This document shows, one piece after another, positions 34,217 to 46,601 of a stretch of DNA of 64,000 nucleotides. The notes below the pieces were generated by a model. The model was not told where the DNA came from and ran no database searches. It saw only the letters and a list, made by a program, of their open reading frames with translations. The first letter of the stretch is position 1. Each line of letters opens with the position of its first letter. Origin of the DNA: Allodiplogaster sudhausi (Eukaryota > Nematoda > Chromadorea > Rhabditida > Diplogasteridae); contig CALZFC010000055.1 in NCBI GenBank assembly GCA_945643635.1, positions 1,782,001 through 1,846,000 on the forward strand, read 5' to 3'. The position numbers and the translations under genes were made by a program.

Positions 34217-34967
34217 CTCACCAACCAAATAGCCCAGCAATTTCACGAAAACATATTTGGAAATGAGTCATTCAAAGTACTGTAGTTTAAGTCCAATTGG
34301 GGCACTTCAACAATCCCAGGACACCATCTAGTTTTAAAGCAGTGCAACAAACACACTGATTTCATATTGTTTTATCTTAATTTTGTTTACCTTATCTGAT
34401 TAGAAAATTATATCCATACAAATATATATGATATTTTTAGTGTTAAAGTACGACAAAAAAGAACTAATAGTAAGGTGTCAGCCACACAAAAAAGAAGACT
34501 GAAATAAGGTGATTGTTCTCTCCAAGGAAAGCGATGAAACAATGGAAAGGGGTGATTGGGAAATGCAGTTCAGGTGAGAGAGAACATTGACTGCTCATTG
34601 AGACATATGGTGTGCGAAAGATTGATAGAGAATAAAGAAAGACGAGGTGGAAGACAGACCAGAGAGCGAAACACAATGCGGGAGGGAAAGAGAGAGAGCG
34701 AGAGAGCGAAAGATACGAAACAGTGAACACGAGAGAGTTAAAGATAGGAAGTTATCAGTTGTCAGAGAGTTAACACTCTCGCCATAGTGCGAAGAAGTAC
34801 CTAAACAATTGGAATGAATCATGTTAGGACGCACTATTGTAACAAATTGGCAACATTGTTGTTTCTATTCATAAATATTGAAATATTGGAATAAAACGGT
34901 GCTGGAAGAATAACAGATCCAGCAATAGAGAGAGAAATGCATAGTTGAAAGGAACAGATAGAGAACG

Positions 34968-35039
<72 letters not shown>

Positions 35040-35686
35040 AAAGAGATAGAGATAGAGAGACAGACTGAGAGAGAGAGAGAGTGAAAGAGATAGAGATAGA
35101 TGGAGAGTCAGACTGAGAGAGAGAGAATTCACTTGAAAAGGACATTTGATCCCGCGGATGTTTCACACATTCAACTGATATTCGGGGCGGCATGCAATGA
35201 CATTTTATAACTCTTAGGGTCGCAGTCGTGGCGAAGCTGAAAAGGGAAGTTGTCGGCAGTTATCCTGATAGACTTTGTGGGGGGGGGGCAGGGGCTTCTG
35301 CTGAAGAGATCCAGCTAAACTGGTTTTGTTTGTTCATCCTTTCCTGGCCTCCTTTCTCCCGAAGATGAAACTGCCAGCCTGGCATCCATGGGAATGTCAA
35401 GCTATGAAACCAAACAACACACATCCACTCGCATCAGGAACATCAGCTCCCCTTTTCTGCATCACTCTGCTACTTTCGTGAACAAAACAAGTATTCCATC
35501 TGACAAGGAAGAAGGAGGAAGACCAGGCAAAAGAGAGTAGGAGATTTGACAGACAACGAATGGAAGAAGAAGAGAGAGGGCGGGAGACGGAAAGAGAGAG
35601 AAACAGAGAGCGATATAGAGAGGCAGAGGGAGAGAAAAAGAGAGAGAAAGAGGGAGAGAGAGATATATAGAGAGGGATAGGGAGCT

Positions 35687-35721
<35 letters not shown>

Positions 35722-35758
35722 TATTGAGAGGGAGAGGGGAGAGAAAGAAAGAGAGAGA

Positions 35759-35804
<46 letters not shown>

Positions 35805-36069
35805 TAGGGAGGGAGAGCGAGGGAGAGGGAGAGAGGGAGAAAGAGGAAAGAGCTGTTTTGCTATAACGAAGATGGGTACCGAGATGAATTGTAAGTTGAA
35901 GGAGAAGATGAAGCCGGCTCTCTTCCAGATCATTCTCTGCAATTGGCACACTACACGCCCCACTCTATTTACGTGCTCCTCCCTTTGATTGCTGTATTCA
36001 TGTTTCTGGAAATTCGTATCGCTGGGAGGAACTCGCCGACACCAAATGAATTTCTCTTTGCGAGAGAGA
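34217..36069. other. Intergenic: (GA)n tracts, no supported gene
   Basis: AT-rich sequence upstream of PCYT1, then (GA)n blocks at about 34970-35135 and 35575-35850, a poly-G run near 35279-35287, and a single-copy stretch 35150-35520 with no exon signals. Ser/Leu-rich minus-strand frames across the purine blocks are artefacts. Confidence 0.65.
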
Positions 36070-36531
36070 ATGCCTTCCAGGATGTTCAACGACCTCGGCA
36101 TGGTTGCCGCGTGGCTGGCTACGACAGTGGTTGTTCTGTTGCTTCTCTTTCCAGGACTCTATCTTCTCTATCTCCTCTACTTCCTTTTCCCCCAGTTTCC
36201 CGAGTTTCCCACCGTTCTCTCACTTCTGTTTTTTGCAGTTCAGGCTAGTTTTTTTGCAACTTTTGGAGTGTCATAAATATCTAAAATCAAATAAGCGTCT
36301 TTAAATATTGATTTGAAATAAAGTTTAAACAAATTGAAGGGGTGCGCGGCGCTGGCCTTCTCGTTGTTCATGATCACTGTGTTCTCTGACTTTGTGTATC
36401 CGATGATAATATTCGCCTTCTCCCAGCTTCTCTCTCGTCAATCTCTCTCCGTTCTCCCTCTTCCAAACAAGAGATTCTATCTTCCCACTGACGGAGATCT
36501 CAAGAGCATCCGCAGACAAAAGGATGAGTAG
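36070..36531 (+). CDS. Small multi-pass membrane protein, unrecognised
   Basis: Two exons in phase are proposed: 36070-36237 and 36340-36531 (stop TAG), 119 residues. The product starts MPSRMFNDLG and has a first hydrophobic block (MVAAWLATTVVVLLLLFPGL continuing through LYLLYFLF). A second spans the splice (VLSLLFFA + GCAALAFSLFMITVF), then comes a polar tail ending in KRFYLPTDGDLKSIRRQKDE. The second exon is convincing; the donor of the first (GCA|GTTCAG) is weak, so the 5' structure may differ. It is the only plus-strand gene on this side of the window. No family recognised. Confidence 0.5.
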
Positions 36532-37467
36532 CCTCAAGGAAGCTCTCTTCTTTTATATTATCAGCCTTGTTTTACAGAACGTTTATTCTTCCCCCAACTT
36601 TCTATCGCAAGATCCGCCATTTAACTCGCTCGATTTGTAATGTTTTGTCTGCCAATCTCAGAATCTGATTGATTAAATTTTATTCGGCCACTTGGAACTA
36701 CGATGTACATATCTGGGATTAACATAAATATTTGTAGGAATTTGTTTAGCATTCTCTGTAAAGGAAAGAAAGAAGCAATAGAGAGAGATGGAGAAAAAGA
36801 GAAGTAGAGCAGAGGCATTTTACGAAAGAAGCGAGAATGATCACGAAATATCAAATGTGTACTATCCGGAATAAGGTCATGAGCGATAGAGAACTAGACT
36901 GATTATCCTGGCGGAAGTTGCTGGCATTATTTCTCAACATGAACAAAAACATAATCTTCAAAATTGTTTGCGAAATGTATATTGGGACGGAAATGAAGAA
37001 TAACAATGTTACGTTTATGAAACAAAAAGAGAACCTTATTTGATTGAGAGAGAGAGAGCTTCAATTGGAAGTTTGGCAGTATTGATGCTTGAAGGAATTG
37101 GCGACGAATGGGATTCAGGAAGACAATTGAGCGTGCATGGCTTTCAGGCAAAGAAGGGTCCGCAATCACTGATAATACGGGAATCCAAACAACTGGGATA
37201 TCTAGAGAAGCGAGTATTACGGTGGCATTTGTGGGCGGGCAATTCCTGGCAGAGAGCCAATTCGATTCGTTAAGTATTTCGTCGTTGCGGATCACCAGAA
37301 TGAAAGGGGAAGTGAGCAATGGAAATGGTGAGAGGATAAGTCAAGTCAACACGCATAAAAGAAAAGGAAGCGAGTGGACAGGAAAGGAAGTCTGACTGGA
37401 GATGCGAGAGTTGACCCATCGAACTAGGACTAGCGGAGAGGAAGTCAACTCGCAACAAACTGCACTC
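36532..37467. other. Intergenic / 3' UTRs of convergent genes
   Basis: Lies between the ends of the membrane-protein gene (plus) and the filamin gene (minus). Overlapping open frames of 60-130 codons at 36927-37395 occur on both strands without splice signals or recognisable motifs. Probably filamin 3' UTR on the right and 3' flank on the left. Confidence 0.5.
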
Positions 37468-37791
37468 TCACAATCCATTCGCGTACTTGCCACGATGTCT
37501 TTGAGGGGGTGGCATGGTGCCTGGATGGGGGCCGTAGGGTCCGGGAGGGGCCATAATGGCACCCGGAGGGGGTGGGTAGAAAGGAGGGCCTCTGGGATGA
37601 CCTCCATGGAGATAGAGTGGAGGTGGTGGAGGGCCACCGACCCAGCCAGGGGGGACGAAGGGGGTGGCAGGGGTGGGGGAGGGGGCCTCTCCTCGCATGA
37701 AGCGAGACAGCTCCTGCTCCGTGTCCACGATCATCACCAGGAACGGAGAGCCGGGCACGTGCTCCCCGTGCCACTTCACTTCCACCTGCAT
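37468..37791 (-). other. Filamin C-terminal exon with Pro/Gly-rich tail
   Basis: The last exon completes a repeat (KWHGEHVPGSPFLVMIVDTE). It then adds about 75 residues rich in Pro and Gly (PPGWVGGPPPPPLYLHGG, FYPPPPGAIMAPPGPYGPHP) before the stop. Vertebrate filamins end with the dimerising repeat 24 and no such tail. Poly-Pro stretches could bind SH3, WW or profilin-type partners, which is inference only. Confidence 0.85.
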
Positions 37792-38924
37792 TCATCATTC
37801 TCATATCTCTTACTGTCTACTATTCGTATACTCTCTCCCTCTCTCTCTTTCACACCATCCCCCTCTCACTTTTTCCATCTCTAACCTGGTAGTCGCCGGG
37901 TTCTCTCGGTTCGTACTTGCAGTGAATAGTCCTCTCGTTCTTCTTCTCCCTTTGCATCTCCACATTGAATGCTCCCTTCGGTCCTCGTACTCTCACAGTG
38001 AGCTGGCCAGCACCCGCTCCCCTCGTTTCCACCACGAAGTTCGACTTGAAGCTGAAAATCGAAGATGTAGCTCATGGCTGAAATATAATACTTCGTTGTT
38101 CACAACCACATCACTCTATCTCCTCTCTCTTTCTCTCTTCCCCTCTCTCTCTTTCGCTCTCTCTTTCGCTCTCTCTTTCTCCCTCTCTCTCTATCTCTCT
38201 CTCTCTCTAAGTAGAAAGATACGCATACATGGATAGAATGCCATGCTCGATGCCTGGTCCATAGACGCGGACTTTGCTGGCATCCGGAGGGAGGGAGACG
38301 TGCACGAGGAAGGGACTGCCGGGCACGTGCTTCTCGTTGTACTTGATGGTCAGCGTGTGCTTCCCGACCTGGGATACTTTGTAAATGAGAAGAAATGACA
38401 AATTGTGATTAGGAGGAGGTGAACATTACTGATTAGGAAGTACTCTTGAAGAGAATAATGAAGCAAAACGCAAAAACGACTTGACCAGATAAAGACTGAC
38501 CTCAGTGGGCTTGACGCTGAGAGTGTAAGTGCCATCGCGGTGGTCGTAGAGCTCACAGTAAGCCAGCTTAGCAGGGCCCATGCACTGAGCAGAGAGTTGG
38601 CCTGCAATGACAGACAGAGGGAGTCTGGAGACACAGGCAAGAAGCCCTTCAACTGGTCCACAATGACCAACCCTCTTGTTTGCCAACGATAGGGACAGAG
38701 AAAATAGAGAGGCAAAAGATACAATCAGAGGCAGAGTCAGGACCAGTTTAGAGGGAAGACTAAGGTAATCCAGGGCACGAATATCACGGAGAAGGCGGAA
38801 ATCAGAGAAAGAGACACAGACAGTTAGGTCTCAGCACCTAAGATGTCACTAAAAATAAACACGCGGAGCATCACTTCCAGGAGTGCACATAGAGACATAA
38901 AGAGAATGGGAGGAAGAGAAGGAA

Positions 38925-38955
<31 letters not shown>

Positions 38956-41900
38956 GAAAGAAAGAAAATAACTTCAGACCTGGCCCAGCCTTGCGGGTGT
39001 CGATGAGAGTCTTGACATCGTCATTGATGATGCCAATCTTGAGAGTAGAAGAGTCGACTGAGATGAGGTCGGCAGCCGAGGCGGGGGAAGGGAGGAAGGA
39101 GATCGGGATTGGGGTCCCTGCCACAGGCACTCCATCCCACTCCACACGCAACTCGTACCGGCCAGGGGTCAACGGAGTGTACGAGGCCTGCAGAGCGAGA
39201 GAGCGATAGAGAGAGACAGAGAGCGATAGAGAGAGACAGAGAGCGAGAGAGAGAGAGAGAGAGAGAGTGAGCGCGGAAGGTAGAGCGTAGTGAAAGAAGC
39301 AAAGAAGCTTGAAACCTTGTAGATATTCTGGCCAATGTTGGAGAGGCGGACAGGAACGTCAACCTTCTGGCCGGTGAGACTTGCCGAGATGTGGCCCTCT
39401 GAAAGTGACATTATTTGGAAGCTAAATGATATATTTTTTTTAATATTTAAAATCGAAAGAATATCACAAACAGAAAAGCGAGCTGACCTCGATGGCAGTC
39501 GGAGGCATCGATGATGAAGTCATTGGGCTCGTTGAGAAGGGGCCGCTGGATGCCGTCTCCGCGGAGGAGAACGCGGCTGGCGCCATCTGCCGCCGACTCG
39601 CCGCGGGGAGAAGCCGCCATCGCAGTCATCGTCTCGCGCTCTTCTCTGTGACAACGAGCACTTTAACCACTAGACAGTCAACGAGAATCAGGGTGCATCG
39701 AACTAAACATAGCTGAACATGGTTTATTCCCAAGGACAAATATGAATGCTCTCATAATGAACCGACCTTTTCCTGGCGGAGGTGGCTGTAGAGGGAGAAG
39801 CGGCGGCTGAGGAGGTGGTGGGAGCAGCAACGACCAGAGCACGCGCTGCCTCCTCAGGAGGGAGAGCCACGAGGGGAAGGGGGTTCGCATCGTCCACCGG
39901 AGCTTCTCCGTACGTCAGATAGAGCTGGTACGCTCCTGCGTGACGGGGATTCCACACTACGCGGAGCTGCAAAGGGGAGAGACACTTCCAATCTTTTCTC
40001 ATTAGCCAGTACTTTTTGTTTTAGCCGAACAAGAAATGCAGCAAGCTTAATAAAATATATTAAAAGGGAAAAAGTGAATGGACTGACCTTGCCCTGCCCC
40101 GCCTCCTCCACCACCGGACCCTTACCGACCTCGCGACCGTCGGCGTCTTCAACTTCCGCTCGAAGTTTGCCTGACAGAACGTACTTACTCACTGCAATCT
40201 TCTTCCTCTTCGTCTCTCCTTACTCTCTCTCTCTCTCTATCATTCTTTTCCACTCAAACCTGGCCCGGCAGCAGTGACATCGACGTCGATGACATTCCGC
40301 TGGCCGGCCGCGAGTACGATTCGGCCCTTGCGGTCCATGTTCTCGTCGTTGACGAGCACCTTCGATGGATCGACGACGGAGACGATGAAGGGACTGCCTG
40401 GAGAAAGAAAGGGAAAGGGAGAGTGAGAGAGAAAGAGAGAGAGAGAGGGAGAGAGAGAGAGAGAGAGGAAGTGGGTGAGAGAGAAAGAGAGAGAAAGAGT
40501 GATAGAGAATTGGGATGATAACGATGAAAAGAGAGAAAGTAAGGTAGTAAGAGAAAGCAAACCTGCTACGGGTCGGCTGTTAAAGTCAACGAGAACATCG
40601 TAGCTGCCTGCCAGATCTGGATAGAAGACAACTTCGGATGTTCCGTTCGGTCGGCGGTTCATTGTGTGGCGGACCTCAAATATTTTCCTTTTTCATAACT
40701 CGTCCTGAATCAGTAATAGCAGAGCCCTCTCTCGAGAGATGGCGCAGATCGTCTTTCTCTGACCTTTCTTCCTCCAGGAGCGCGGACATCCACTTTGATG
40801 CCTCCGTTGTTGCCCTTGGGGTCGAAGATGAAAGAGGCGGGTTGGCCGAGGCGGACTGGCAAGTCCAGAGCAGCTCCCATGATTGCTGGCGCTGCTTCCT
40901 CTTCCACAACCACTCGCTGGGGGTAGCCACGCACGGAGTGACCCGCCACTCGCACGTCCACCTGGCATGCACCATTCATTACATTAGGCACTCAGGTACT
41001 AGTTTAATTTTTTTTTGATAAATGAGTAGAACTACTACACCATATTAAAGGAACATTAATTCCCCTTTTTAAATTTACAATTTAATTGTCGAAACAAAAA
41101 TACTATCAAATTAAAACAAAAATGAGGCGAACACAATTTCGCAGTATATTCATGTTGTGTTAGAATATAATAAAATTGGATACTCCAGCATTGAAAACGA
41201 ATGGAAGAGTTGAGTTCACAACATGAACAAGTGAGATTGGATAACGCCACACTTATACCGATTATTGCTGGAAGAGTAAATGAGGCCACGAACCGTATAC
41301 TCTCCCAGTTGAGACGGCAGGAAAGTGAATCGGTCATGGCCGGAGGGCGACTTCAACTGGTCAGTCTTCACGCGGCGGCCAGTGGGATCTGTGATCTCCA
41401 CTTCCAACTTACCAAGGCCGCTTCGTTCCACTGAAAAGAAAAAGTTCTATTGTCACGTATTCACCGATTAGACATTTAGATCAGAGAATACAAGGTAAAC
41501 ACCGGCCTGAGAGTGTGGTTGCCTTCCTCAGGGAAAGAGATTTTTCAATGCCCCGAACGAGAACTTCGCTCGACTCGGCCATCTTCTTTCCATCGAAAAC
41601 TTCCACGCGGAAAGGACTGCCTGCAATTGATTCTTCCTTTCTGTTCAAATCGGCAATTTCAGCCCAATCTTAATGTTAAGCATGCTAGTTATGATAGAAA
41701 AATACATCGTGTGCAAATAATGACCTTGGATTGGCTGCGAGTTGAAGCTGAGAGCAACGTTGTACACTCCGATCTTGTCGGTTGGGAAGCTGATCTCGGT
41801 ATGGCCATTGGCCTTCCTTTCCACTCGATGAACCACTTTCACTCCATCTGGTCCTGCAGTCAAAATATGCTTACTCATAAACAGCAAACGATAAACTGAA

Positions 41901-44900
41901 TTAAAAGCTGAAGCAAATTACAATAGCCAGCACTATTTTCAAATAATAAAATGTACATGCCTGTAACATTGATCTTGATGCCACCAGCTTGTTTCTTCGA
42001 GTCAAAGACAAGAACTGCCGATTCACCAGCAACCACTCCTTTGGTTATGGCCGGCCCGGTGAGCGAAGGTTGTGGTTCTTCGTCCACGTAGACAGTCTTT
42101 GGGAAGCCTCAACAGAATGAACTACTTTATATATCCGTACTTTATAATGAAACGCTTTGAAGCGATTGTGATTAAGAAATTGTAACATGACAGTGGATTC
42201 CATACCAGGAACTTGGAAGCCGCCAAGCTTGACAGTGACACGATGAGGACCGAGTTCCCTGGGCAGGAAGGTGATTCTGTTATCGCCAGAGGGCGACTTC
42301 AGGCACTCGGTGCGAAGGTTGGCGCCTTCCGGGTCGGCGACCTCGACTGAGAGCTCGGCCATGCCCGCGCCTTCCTTGCTCACTGTCACTGTGGCAGCAT
42401 GACGCAGAACCAAAGGATCTTCCAGACCCGTCACGCGCACCTCACAAGTATTTCATTCTTCTTTTTTTTACATTCATTTATCAATTAAAAATAAAATAGT
42501 TTCATTAGATATGAAACAATAACGATGCCAACCTTCTTCGGATCGATGACCGTGCACTTGAAGGGTGAACCAGCAATGGGAACGTCGCCGAAGGTCACTT
42601 CGATCGTGTGAGTTCCTGGGAGTAGTTAAAAATATTAATCAACTCAAGGGAAAATGTTATAGTATTTAAGCCCTTCAAAGATGAGAATTTATATTAAATT
42701 AATCAGCTACAGACCAATATCTTCGGGCGTGAATTCGACCCAGTACGAGTCATCGTGTTGCTTGTAGCAGCGGACGGGAAGAGGGCCACCAGCAGCATCT
42801 AGAGAAAAGGGAAGAGTTCAAAAGAGGGAGAGCGAGGAGAGAGAACAGAGACACACACAAACACACAGATACATTCAACACACGGGGAGAGAATGCGAAG
42901 GGAGGGGGAGAGAGGGAAAGGGCCAAGGACATGCAGCCCGGATGGGCCAGAGCAGTGTCTGCTCACGTCATTCTTCATCCGCCTGAATGTAAAGACGGTT
43001 GCATCGACGGTGCAATTAATAAATCCTAGAGCAATTAGTTCATGTTCCCTGTCCACCCTTGAATGCATTGGCCACTTGAATACCCGATACGGTCACGTCC
43101 AGGTCGCCCCTTCGCGCATCTCCGACGCTCACTTCAAAGGTGGCGGTGCGACCGCGCTGCGCCAGCCGCAACGCATCGCCAGTGGCGCGTGCGGCTCCCG
43201 TTGCCAGAATGGCAATCTCGTACGGGCATTCTGCAACAGCTTCATCTTATCACAACTTCTGGACATATATCAACAATATATAAGAAAATAAAACACTCTT
43301 TATAGACAGATAGAAAGGATATGTACCAGGTAGAAGGACGCCGTCGATGGCAACGTTGATGAGATGAATGCCAGGAAGGCGAGGGGAGAAGGAGCAGGCG
43401 AGGAGACCCCCCTGGGCGAGTCTCTGCTCGCAGTGCACTTCTCCGCTCCCCTCTCTATTCACTGCCACACGCGCCTCTCGCGCCCCCGACTTCAGAAAAT
43501 CAACTGCAAACAATAGATCTCTAAGGTAACTACATTGAAATAGAAATGGTTAGACGAACCGCTAAACTTCTGATCGGTGCCCACGGAGTCAGCGGCGCGC
43601 AGGTCGAGGACGACGACTGCGGAGAGGTCGAGGACAGAGATGGCGAGCGGAGAGTCCGCCACGTGCACCTCCGAGGCCAGCAGAAGCACCTCGTGGGGGC
43701 CGGCCTGGCGAGGCTTCCAGGACAGCTCCCACTCCTCGCCCGTTACGTGGGCCAGGCGGCACGGCACGGTAGAGCCGTCTGGGGCTGCAGATATTGTCAT
43801 GTACTTCCATCACAATGGTAATTTCATTGGGAGATTCTCAACCCAAAGTGTTCAAAGAACGAAACAAAATCATACAGTACCGTCCAACATTGTTGGGTCC
43901 GAAATTAATCCGATTAATTAAATTAATTTAAATAATTCAAACTGGAATTGCGCAGTGCTGAGGACATGCCGTGCGATTTCCTCCGAGTGTTTTATGTCTT
44001 TTTTCATTGCGCGTCACCCTAGAGAAACCGTTTTCCAAAATATGCCGTAATGACAAAGTTCTGTCAATTTGACAAAGCTACGCTGTTTAGTGGAATTTTT
44101 TGCTAGGTGTTTGGGTGAGAAACGAGCTGGCTGAATCCAGCAGCCAAACTACAAACAACAAATTAGAGTGAAATTTTCTAAGCACTTCTTATTTTGTTTG
44201 AGTTTCTTCCTTTCTTTTGCTTGAGTTTCTTACCATATTTGGGTATAAATGATAAGAAAAATGGAAAATAAAATTTTCTGGTGCGAGCAAAAAAATTGCC
44301 CTTGCAAAGCATCGAACCCCGGACCTTAGGACTCAAAATCAAACGCTGTATCAATACACCACACGTAGCTTGGGGACGAGTGAATGTACCTTTTCTATCC
44401 TGACCGGACCCGACCAAAAATCAGCCAGAAATGCAGTTATCGCCTAGAATGAAAAGAGATCGAAATAAGAGGGAGAGATAGAGGGGGAGAAGGAGAGAGA
44501 TAAAACGAGACTGAGAGAGATATAGTGAACGAGAGAGAGAGAGAGAGTGTGTGTGTGTGAGAGAGAGAGAAAAAGAACTACAGAGAAAGCGAGGAGGGGA
44601 TAGATTGAAAGAGTGAGAGATTGAGAGAGAGAGAGAGAGAGGGAGAGGGAGAGTATTTGTGAACGAGACAGAGAAAGAGAGAGAGAGAGAGAGTGAGAGA
44701 GAGAATGAGAATGAGAGAGACAGCGAAGAGAGAGGTCGATTGCAGAGATTATCAACTCTTCGCAATGAAAAGTGTTGCGGTCTACGCTTTACAAAAATTA
44801 ACCAGACAAGCCCCTTGAATCGTCATCCTCCACGCTTCCTTGGTGAGGCTGCGGACAATGTGATAGGAAATGTACGTTCCATTATCCCCAAGCTACGTGT

Positions 44901-46486
44901 GGTGTATTGCGACAGCGTTTGATTGGGTTCCCAAGGTCTGGAGTTCGATGCTTTGCAAGAGCAACTTTTTTGCTCGCAACAGAAAATCTTATTTTCCATT
45001 TCTCTTATCATTTATACCCAAATATGGTAAGAAACTCAAGCAAAAGAAAGGAAGAAACTCAAACAAAATAAGAAGTGCTTAGAAAATTTCACTCTAATTT
45101 GTTGTTTGTAGTTTGGCTGCTGGATTCAGCCAGCTCGTTTCTCACCCAAACACCTAGCAAAAAATTCCGCTAAACAGCGTAGCTTTGTCAAATTGACAGA
45201 ACTTTGTCATTACGGCATATTTTGGAAAATGGTTTTTCTAGGGTGACGCGCAATGAAAAAAGACATAAAACACTCGGAGGAAATCGCGCGGCATGTCCTC
45301 AGCACTTCGCAATTCCAGTTTGAATTATTTAAATTAATTTAATTAATCGGATTAATTTCGGACCCAACAATGTTGGACGGGACTGTATGTAACCAGTAAA
45401 CAAAACTTAACAAGACACAAACCATGAATCTGCGCTTCGACGACGTTCTGGAGCGCGTTGTTGACGTGGATGGAGAGAGTGACGGAGTGGCCGAGGATGG
45501 GAGTGGGGAGAGGGTCGAGGAGATGGACCGCCTGGGCCGGGTCCAACACCAGCACGGACTGCCTCGTCTCCAGCGACGTCTCGTCCACGAAGATGTCCAC
45601 GGAGTGCACTCCGGTCTGCATTACGGGCAGAGGATAATAACAAGTACAATAATGGAATCACAAAAAGACTTGGTAGGGATATAATATAATTTAAATTTTC
45701 TTTCAAACAATGCACTAATAAAAAATGTCAAAGTGAAAAGAAGTGCCTAACATCCTTAAACCGGGTGCTTGCGCGGACTCCGCCCCCGGGCAGATCTTCC
45801 ATTTGAATGGGAAGCGCCCGCCCGTCCGGCCCGCGGATGTCCACATGGACCGCCTCCTTGTGCCGGTTTAGCGTCTCGACTGAATGTGCACGTCTTATGC
45901 TTCGCATATCCATGTCAACCCTCCCTATCCCATTCTTGCGGATCTCCCTCGTATTCGGATCTCTCGCACTCTATCTTTATCCTCTTTTCTTTCATCTCCC
46001 TCTTTTCCTCCAATCTTGGTTTGCTCAATGCGCCAAACCTTTTTCTGTAGTTCAAAGAGAGATGTGCTAGTGCTATAGGCAAAGAAAAAACAACCAAAAA
46101 CAGCGTAAGACCAACTTTCGAAGGAGTACTTCTTTCCCGCCAGGCAGAGATCCGGCAGTCGCTCTTTGAGGGACTGAGAGACGAGCAGAGGGAAGGCTCG
46201 CATCAACATCTCGTCCCCCTCATCGTCCCGCCCGAAGATCTCCACATGGTGATCGCCTGAGGGACGAGCCAATCTCAGGGGCATCTCTTATCCTTTCAGA
46301 GTGATCTTGTTGTTGCCAAAATAGGAAATTGGAGGAGTGGTCAGAAGGGGTTCCAGTTAGACGCGCGTTCTTTCTTTCTCATCATAAAGGGAGAAGCGCA
46401 TTCGAAAACACTCCTCAGCAACTAGCAAACGCAATGCTCTTCGCGCGCAGAAAAAAGGTGCTTGCATGATAATGACAGAGGAAGAA

Positions 46487-46521
<35 letters not shown>

Positions 46522-46570
46522 GAAAGAGAGTGAGGAAAATAGAGTGATATAGAATGAAAGAAAGAGACAG

Positions 46571-46601
<31 letters not shown>

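Larger units (their letters stand above)
43873..45387. mobile_element. 1.5-kb Tc1/mariner-like non-autonomous element with ~510-bp inverted repeats
   Basis: Element 43875-45385 is flanked by TA dinucleotides (43873-43874, 45386-45387). Its ends are inverted copies: left CAGTACCGTCCAACATTGTT, right the complement of CAGTCCCGTCCAACATTGTT. The CAGT termini with a TA duplication suit the Tc1/mariner superfamily. The arms (43875 to about 44390, and about 44875 to 45385) are ~95% alike inverted repeats; the middle is a (GA)n block (44455-44720). No transposase is present. It sits within a filamin intron, between exons ending at 45423 and beginning at 43786, and would form a giant hairpin in the pre-mRNA. 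Confidence 0.88.

Noticed and set aside
36927..37395. Overlapping frames on both strands before the filamin stop
   Set aside because: The frames shadow one another, lack splice signals, and fall in the expected 3' UTR.
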